Shown here piece by piece: positions 1 through 9,317 of a stretch of 12,090 bases of DNA (positions are counted from its first letter, which is position 1; every line of letters starts with the position of its first letter). The notes beneath the pieces were generated by a model that ran no database searches, had not been told where the DNA came from, and saw only the letters and a list, made by a program, of their open reading frames with translations. This DNA is from Hirudo medicinalis (Eukaryota; Annelida; Clitellata; Hirudinida; Hirudinidae): contig MPNW01001884.1 in NCBI GenBank assembly GCA_011800805.1, forward strand, positions 7,888-19,977, written 5' to 3'. The position numbers and the translations under genes were made by a program.

Positions 1-121
1 ATGGAGCACCTCGAATATCTCTTCGAATAGGGCCTGTAATAAAGCGATGACGACGACGACGACGACGTTGTCGGAGAGTGTCGTGACGTCATCGGCGAAT
101 CCCTCGACGACGAGGAGCCTC
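1..121 (-). CDS. Exon 23 (cut by window edge): VTTLSDN plus valine run plus helix
   Basis: After a CTCCAG acceptor, one frame is open to position 1. It encodes [18 protein letters not shown], six valines from a (GTC)6 run, then [16 protein letters not shown]. Family members have 'V-x-[CT]-L-S-D-E-E-[IV]-x-x-L-[AV]-x-[LA]-x-x-x-[IL]-E-x-x-[FY]' immediately before the DIEWA motif, so the TLSDN and [11 protein letters not shown] parts fit on both sides of the valines. The DIEWA motif would be just outside the window. A second frame, Ser-rich from the same repeat, is also open; it is the one GTACGT splicing would give. Confidence 0.65.
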
Positions 122-212
122 CTGGAGAAATAACAAGGATGTGGAATTGAAGAAACTGAACTATTTAAAAACAGAACTCTCGCGTGCAGGACCATCGTCA
201 TCGTCATTGTCA

Positions 213-248
<36 letters not shown>

Positions 249-3200
249 TCATCGTCGTCATCATTATCATCATCATTATCGTCATCGTCGTCATCGCCAT
301 CGTAATCATCGTTGTCGTCATCATCATCATCGCCATCGTTATCGTCATCACAGTCATCGTCATCATCGTCGACGTCATGACGTACCTTTCCAAGAATCAC
401 TGGCGACAGGTGACATTTCCGTCAGTCTGTGTCCAGAAAACGTCCGCTTGATGACTGACACCTGGTTTCGACAGTCCCTGCTCAGAAGGTAATCCACGTC
501 CAGTGGTCCTTCGGTCTGTTGAAGGCAGAAATTATTGATAGAATTATTATCAAGCAAGAATATCGTTTACACATATTTGTCGATAAAAATTATAAATATC
601 TAATTTAATGTAATAAAAATTAATATAACAATAATTTAATATACATTATTTTTTTTATTATTACTGTCACAATAATATTAATTATTATTATAAATGTAAT
701 AAAAAAATTTAATAACGATGAATTTATTATTATTACTGTCTTAATAATTAAACTGAATAATATCTATGCAATTTCTTTAATTTATAAAATTTAACAGAAT
801 CATTACAATTTATGTTTCAAATTTAAATTTGTATTTTCAAGTCCAAGCCACCTGGTTCACTCCTACTTTGGCCTCCACACTGATCCGTCCATGGTACTTG
901 GGTGAGGGATCGTTAGTGTAGATGACGCCTGGTTCGATAGGGACACATTATACATCAAGTGATAATTAATTTATTTATGTATTACAGTTAGTTTAGTAAT
1001 TACTGTATTTATCTTATTGAGTTAAGTTGATTAATTACTTAGCATGCGTAATAGTTAATTAATTAATTGTTATGCAATGTGGATATTAATTAATCGTGAA
1101 GTATTACAGTTAATTAATAATTGTATTTATTTATTTATTTATTGTAATTAATTACTTTTATTAAGTTTCGGAAACCAAAAGTTGGAAGATATTAAAATTA
1201 ATGTAATGAGTTGTTAAATAATATTTAGCAATAGTTTATTTAAAGAACTTACAAAAATTAGGCATAATAATAATAATAATAATATTAATAATAATATAAT
1301 AAATAAAATAATAATAACAAAAATACAAATAATAACAATAATAATAATAATAATAATATTGCTGAATTACAAAGACCTGGAACGTTTATTTAATTTCAAT
1401 AAATTTCAATTGTAAACGTTCTCAACACACCACTGGTTTTAGGATGGATCATTGCCTGGATGATCACTGATACGAAGACATCAATCTTCAATCCGTTCTC
1501 CCTTAATCAATCAATCAATCAATCGACAAACCAATCAATCAACTAATCAAGCAATCAACAAACCAATCAATCAATCATCCAATCAAGCAATCAATCAAAT
1601 AATTAGTTATGCACTTGTTCAATGAGCAATGTGATGTCTTTAGAAAGGAGATTGTAATAGCGATGATGATAATGATGACAGTGATAACGATGAAGATGAG
1701 GACTAGGACGACGACTATGATGATTTTGATAATGATCCATTCCAACCTCCTGTAGGTCACGGAATCGTACGAAAAAGGAGCTGACCAGCAGAATAAAATC
1801 GTTTTTAAAATCTAAAAATAAAAACAGAGCACGCAAAATTTGAATAAATTTAATCAATAATGAAAATAATTATTTATTCAAATGGAAAAATTAATATTTC
1901 AATTTTGTTAGAAAATTCTAATTCAAATTTCAAGGATGCTAAAATTAACCATAATAAAATCTAACGTAATTACTTTAGTTATAATAATTATTCAAAATGG
2001 CGGACCTTATCGAAGCCTTTGACATCAATGATGGGTCTGACAGAATCTCCTAAAATTCTGAAGCCATCGTTGACTGAAATCATGAATTTATCTTCAAACA
2101 ATACGCTAAAAAATCGTCGTCGGCGTCGGCGTCATCATCGTCGTCATCGTCGTCATCGTCGTCGCCTTCGTCGTCATCGTCGTCGTCGTCGTCGTCATCG
2201 TCATCATTATCTACAAAATTTCAATTATTACTTTTTAATTGCCTCGACAAACGCAAGAAAATGATTACACTGTGTAATGTATTATGCTGTGTAATGTATC
2301 ACAATTTTCAACTTTCGAGTTATATTTTTTTTTTTAGAATTCAGAGTAATTTCAAAAAAATCAAATGCACCAACACCTGACATTAAAGCAAAAAAAAAAT
2401 AAACAATAACTCTGGCAAGACGTTGGAAGATGGCATAAAGGCGATCCAAACAGGCAGAAGTAACTAGCATAATTACAGTTGTAATTAAAATTAGCATGAG
2501 TTATAATTATGCTCATAACAAGTTACAATAATAGTTATAATAACTATGTAATAATTACAATAATATACGTAATAATTACGCTAATTTTTGAGTTGTAATG
2601 AGCATAAGTTAAGTAATTACCATTAAAAGATCAACATTCAATCAACAACAACAAGAGCCACCTTTTGACGAAATCCTGACGACAAATGATTTGCTGGCAA
2701 AGTCCATTCCGAACTGCTTCATGAGGGCATCTTCCAGGTTCCAGATCATCTCGTTGAGCATCGGCGTGTCTTTCAGGAGTTTTACCACCTCCATGCACTG
2801 GATCATCAGGTCTGGAGAACTGGTAATAGTTGGAATAGTAGTGATTCTTAATTACAATTAATTCCTCGGAAAAAAAAGATTTCGATTTTATTTTTTGATT
2901 TCGAATGTTGTTCTATAAAATGCTGTTCTATAGAATGTTGTTCTATATTTTTATAAAATGTTGTTCTATATTTTTATAGAATGTTGTTCTATAGTTTTAT
3001 AGTATGTTGTTCTATTAAAATCTTCATGCGAATGTTTTTATATTGTTTTTTGTGTTTTTTCGTTTTTGTTTTTTTGGTTTTTTGAAAAATGATTTTACAT
3101 GTTTTGGGGCAAAAGAAAATGAAAGTCAAATATTTGGTTATTTAAATTTTGACAAATACAAATACAAGACCCATACATGCTTTTGTACAGCTCTCACCTC

Positions 3201-4661
3201 ATTCCAGTTTTTTGTTTCAGTAGAGAGATGGCGTTCCTGATGCTCGGATGATGCTGAAAGAATAATTTTTTACTGATTAAAAAGTTTTCTTGGTTTACAG
3301 AATTTGTTGTTAATACTCGTTAATTGTAATTTATTAATAATCGCTAATTACAATTACAATTGCTGATTACAATTTATCAATAATCGTTAGTTACAAGTTA
3401 TTACTGGAAATAATTATTAACAAACACTTACAAACAAGTGATATTCCAGAGCGTTGGTCGTCAGACATATTCCATCCGCTATTACGTATCTCTATAATTA
3501 ATTTGAGGAAATTAATTAACTACTTTATAACAACACATTACATGATCAATTTTGTTAATTAGATCTTTTTTTTAATAACAAACTCTAATTACACTTTTCA
3601 AGAGATATTTTTTATAATTAGCAAAGAATCCACGAACCAATAAATTAGAATTGATAGCCCTACAAGTTAACAGCCCTTAGTAACCCTTCGACCCTAACCT
3701 TAAAAGGGATTTGGTAAATGTAGGCCAGCCTACAGCCCTTGATCCCTACAAGGGTGCTATTGACGCAGGCTGGATTTCCGAGAGGAATTGTCCAAGTTTC
3801 GAAGTCCTTGTTGAGAGGATGGAATTCCCTGAAGGAAGGCTGGTCGCATCGCTTCAATGGTAATGCGACTTCCACGACATCACCTCTGATTGTTTTGTTA
3901 GAAGTTGTAATAATGTAATAACGTGAAATAGTGTCTGGTAATTATGATGTTATTTAGTGATTGTATGTTATATGTTTTATGTACAGTGATTATAAGTTAC
4001 GTAATGATTATGTGTTACAATTATGAGGATTACGATTGGGATTAGGCGTATTTAAAAAAATACATTTTTTATATTTAGACCAAATTATTTATTTTTAATT
4101 TATTCTCATACTTAATTGTAAAGTAGAATTAATAATTATTTATACTTTAAATAGTTTTGTGAACTTTAAATGTTATAATTACATAATATAAAATAATAAT
4201 AATAATATTAATAATGTTATAATCAAAATTATTATGAAAGATGAACTACGAAGGATGACTTGTAAGATATGCAGGACAAAGCAAATCCTTTCATGATTGT
4301 TGTTTCGTTCGACATGCGTAAGGACGCCATCTTGAAAGTAATTCGTTATTATTATTATTATTATAAATTGTCTTTTTTTTTTTATAAGTAAGTAATCAAT
4401 AATTAAATGAAATTTACAATTTTAATTATGAATAATTTGTTTTCAATTTTTTTTATAAAAATTTATAAATATATTTTCAATAAATACTTGTTTTTAACAT
4501 TATTTTTAATGTAAATCACAAATGTCAATCGATTGGTAAATAATGTTGATTGAAATGACATTTAAGTGAAAATTGATTGACGGAATCTGTAAATGCTGAT
4601 TGGCTAATGTCCAAAACCATCATCATGATCATCATCATCGTCGCCGTCGTCGTCGTCATCG

Positions 4662-4718
<57 letters not shown>

Positions 4719-4780
4719 CCACCATACCATCACCATCACCATCATCATCATCAATCATCATCATATCATCATCATCATCA

Positions 4781-4859
<79 letters not shown>

Positions 4860-7302
4860 CCACCACCATCATCATCACCATCACCACTACCACCGTCATC
4901 GTCGCCCTCAACGATGCCCTCATCATCATCACCATAATCGTCACAGTTACCTGGATGATCATTTTATTGGGTATTGAAACCTGAACGGAATTTCTAGCTT
5001 CACAGGTGACCTGGTGTACAATTGCATCTGTTTGTGAATAAATTATTATAATTAAGTCACCCTATTTATATCATAATTATAATATTATAAACGCCTAAAG
5101 TTTGAATTTGAAAATTTATTCGAACGAACGTTAATTCGTTAATTTTATTCGAACGTTAATTCGTTAATGTTATTCGAACGTTAATTCGTTAATTTTATTC
5201 GAACGTTAATTCGTTAATTACCTGCTTTGAATTGGAACCTCCATTTGTCAGGGACAGGCACCTTATCGATGGGCACCCTGTTGTCCAGTGACAGACTGGT
5301 TATTGCCTTTGGGAATCCGTTGGGGTAGCTCATGTAACCAGTCTTGAATCTTAGAAACAGTAGTACTTAATAGTACAATAGTGCTTATTAGTACAATAGT
5401 ACTTATTAGCACAATAGTACTTATTAGAACAATAGTACTTAATAGTACAATAGTACTTAATAGTACAATAGTACTTAATAGTACAATAGTACTTAATAGT
5501 ACAGTAGTACTTAATAGTACAATAGTACTTAATAGTACAATAGTACTTAATAGTACAATAGTGCTTAAGCACAATAGTGCTTAATAGTACAATAGTACTT
5601 AATAGTACAACAGTACTTAATAGTACAATAGTACTTAATAGTACAATAGTACTTAATAGTACAATAGTGCTTAATAGTACAATAGTGCTTAATAGCACAA
5701 TAGTACTTAATAGTACAATAGTACTTAATAGTACAATAGTACTTAATAGTACAATAGTACTTAATAGTACAATAGTACTTAATAGTACAATAGTGCTTAA
5801 TAGCACAACCAAAACTTAAACTGTTGCTTCATTACTTAACAATTTAGAGGGAATGGTTAATAATTGCTAATATACTGTTACATTGTATTATCGAAGACAT
5901 TTGAGCTTGATTTGTTGACAATAAATTGTAATTCTAAATTCAAAATAAAGTTTACCTGTTTATAAATAACCTCGTCAGGTGTTGTTAGGTGTAAAATTAG
6001 TGATAAACACAAATTAATTATGCAATAAATTATTTATTTTAAGCATTTGAGCCAAAGTTTACTCTTTCAAGGTGTCTTCAACCAATGTCGACTCCAAATG
6101 AACCATGTGTCCTTTCTGGAAAAAAATAATAATACGTGGAAATTTCATTTTCGAAATTATTCTCAAACAATTCGAGAATAGTGATTAATTTAACGATTAA
6201 ATATAAAATTGACGAATTGTTTTTAATAAAATAAGTGCGATTTTCGAAACAAACATCGGAGTAAATCATCCACAATGTTGACGGTTTGTTCAGAGCGGAT
6301 TCCAACAATCCTAAAATAAACAACAAAACAATTCTCCAAAGTTAGCTCCTTCCAATTCTTCTGTGATTATTTCAATCGCCAACTTTCCAACTTTCAATCA
6401 CCAATCAAGGTGAAATCACCTCACCGTAGAAGTGCACTCGGGGACCTCTGAGGATGACCACCTTGTTGAATTCATCCACCTTCAGCTTCCCCTTTAGTCC
6501 ACCCCATTGTGAGTAGCTTATTTCCTTCCTCATTCTCCAGCTAATTTATTATTGTACAAGAATAATCATTGAATAAAAATAAAGGCTGAGCGGAATCTTC
6601 GAACTTGGAAAACTTTTGGAAAAAATCCGACGACCAGCGTTCCTTGGACATGTCAGATGCCAAGCACTTCGCTGAGAACTCGTGCTGGAAGTGGAAGGGT
6701 CGAGCGACTGCATTCCACCTGAACAGAAAGAGGTCGAGATGTATGGATGGACGGACGGACGGACGGATGGATGGATGGATGGATGGATGGATGGATGGAT
6801 GGACGGACGGATGGATGGTGACCGGATGGATGAATGGAGGGACGGAAAATGGATAGAAGGCCAAAGTCATTAAAAGAGGTTTTTGATTGAAAAGAACTGG
6901 TTTTGTTGAAGGTTTTGCGAGGTGAGTTTCATCTGTGAATGATGATACTAAATTCATCAGTATCAATCATAAAGTATAATAATTAAAAATTGTAATAATA
7001 ACATTGTTAATTAATTGTAAATAATTAAATATTGATAATAAAATGTCAATCAGTCCACTGACCAAAAAGCAAAGTGGGTCTTGACCTCGCAGTTATTCTG
7101 GTCTTCATGTCCGTCCTTGCTGTCAACAATCGATTATTTCCACTGCACAACTTTTAATATCAACAAATCAACAATAAACTTTATTTTGGTGCATAAATTT
7201 ATTAATATTATTTATTATTATTCTTTATCATCATCCTCATCATCATCATCATCGTCATCATCATGATAGGTGTCGTCGTCGTCGTCGTCGTCGTCGTTGT
7301 TG

Positions 7303-7339
<37 letters not shown>

Positions 7340-9286
7340 CATCATCATTGTCATTATTATTTATAATTATTGTTGATATTATTATTATTTTATTAATCAT
7401 GTCATCATCAAACCACAGACTAGATCATTCAAGCCACCAAATAAAAACACCAATCACACCTGAGTAGACCTTTAAAGGTCAGTTTCCACTTGCTCATGAA
7501 CTCCACACACTCCAGTCTCAGTCCACCAGCGTCAAAGAAGGGTTCTTCCACGTTGACCTTGCCTCGTATCCTTCCGGGTTTAGCCGCGCAACTACAGCCA
7601 TGGCAAGTGCTCCCCTGAGGCAGATGGAAGGAGCCAATGCCCGCCAAGTGGATGACGATGAAGAATTCGGCCACGCATTGAAATTCTGGATCTAGGGTCC
7701 TGGTTTCAGAAGTCGTCTTCTTCAGTCCAGTAGCAGATTTGTAATCGGAGGTCGATTGTCCAGCCTCGTTGGAATAGGCCCTCCTCAAGGCCCATATGGC
7801 AATGAAGTTCCCCTCTCCGTCGAAAGCAAAGAAGTTCATGAGGTCTGTTTTCTGATTGATACAGAAAACTGGAGAAAGTGTTTTTCTGATTCTAGATAGT
7901 TATCCTGGACTGCTCAGATAAATAGGTTTTCGCTCAAGGTACCAAATCATGCTAATGTATGGTGGCTAATTTTAGGATGCTTAAATAACGTAAATATAAT
8001 TGTAATGATTCCGCAAATATATTAGGCGTAACAGTCGACGTACTGTGTCGTGTTCGAAACCCAGCCAACATTTGCATAAGAGTCCTTGGAAAGGAGCGCT
8101 ACATAAATGGTTAACAAAATGGTCAAAAAGCGCCTCTGACGGCTATGAATATGGCGCTAGAGAAATGAAGTACATTTAATTTCGTCTTACTTTCGTATTT
8201 TCCTGGTGAAAGTGTCGCGGATGTTCCAGCCACATATTTCCTTCTTCTTTGGGAGTTCTGAAATGTTTGGAACAAACCCCTGTTATTAACTGTTATCATT
8301 AGCTAAAGCTTCATGAGGTAATGTAATGTAATTATTTTCGCGGGGATATATTATTATTATTTATAATTGGCTACCATCATTAGCTAAAGCTTGACTAAAC
8401 TTAGATGTATGATTTTGAAGGAGACCATAATCACAGCAATCCAATTTTTGACAAAAGGAAGAAATAAATTTGACCTGAAGAAAAAGACAGGAGAGAATTC
8501 TTCTATTCTTGATTTAATCATTTCTCTGTGCTCGTTGAGTTTTTTCGTCAGGCTCTCCTTCATGTCCAATTTATGGGAGGACTGCTCCCTGGAGTCAGGG
8601 GGGTAAGTGAGGCGTCTCAAGAATTTCGACGGCCTTTTGTCGATCTTTTCGTGGGTCGATTCTTCAAACGTTCCCCTCGGTGGAATGCTGAGGTCACTCT
8701 CAGGGAGACTGCAAACCCTTCTCTGAAAGAGCTGGACGACCACTTCCTCGAATCTGACTTTCTGACTGTTCACGTCCTCAGCCACTGCCGTGGAGGCCTC
8801 ACTTGGCAGTACCATCTCCGCGTCACTTCGGTACTCGATCTTCTCTTTGGCCTTCGGGTGTTCTTCCACCACTTTCGCCTTCTGGTTAAAGCTGGTGACC
8901 CTGCTCGTTATGAACTTCCTCTCTGGGCGTTTGGCCAGGTACTTCAAGTACAAGTAGGCCAGCTCGTATTTGCATCGTTTCAGTCCTTGATGTTGCAGGA
9001 AATCAGAATGTAGAAATGGTATAACTAAATTAAATAAATTATGAATTGAAGAATTATCATAATTTATTCAATGTCATACCGAAGAAGAAGAATAATATGA
9101 TGGCGAGACCGGCCAGCAAAACCTGCCAATTGTCATCGAGCCAATCGTAATCCAATGTGAAATCTAAATATTCAAATTATGTTAATGAGTGTAATTAAAT
9201 TTAAGAATCATTTATTAAATGCGACCTGTGGTCCACTGTAATGATTGTTATTATTGTTATTATTATCATTATTAATATTGTCAATA

Positions 9287-9317
<31 letters not shown>

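Noticed and set aside
161..492. Asp-rich (minus) and His/Arg-rich (plus) ORFs
   Set aside because: Readings of an (ATC)/(GTC) array in intron 22. The C-terminal part of the plus-strand frame is the antisense of exon 22.
4525..4984. Poly-Met/Asp, poly-His and poly-Ile ORFs
   Set aside because: Readings of an (ATC)n microsatellite in three frames, with no conserved flanking domain.
5117..5808. CRISPR-like arrays
   Set aside because: The units abut without unique spacers, and the surroundings are spliced eukaryotic coding sequence with no cas genes.
5263..5819. Long repetitive ORFs on both strands (NSTIVL- and LLSTIV-type proteins)
   Set aside because: They read an 18-bp tandem repeat whose period is a multiple of three. 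Several frames and both strands are open at once, and the array lies in an intron of the real gene.
6605..6873. Plus-strand ORFs with MDGW repeats
   Set aside because: Antisense of exon 7 running into a GGAT/GGAC tetranucleotide array.
8022..8075. A functional tRNA gene
   Set aside because: The A and B box-like sites are too close, and no acceptor or anticodon stem can be folded; kept only as a possible SINE.
8391..9013. Plus-strand ORFs opposite exon 3
   Set aside because: Antisense shadows. The minus strand carries the phase-matched, family-consistent frame.
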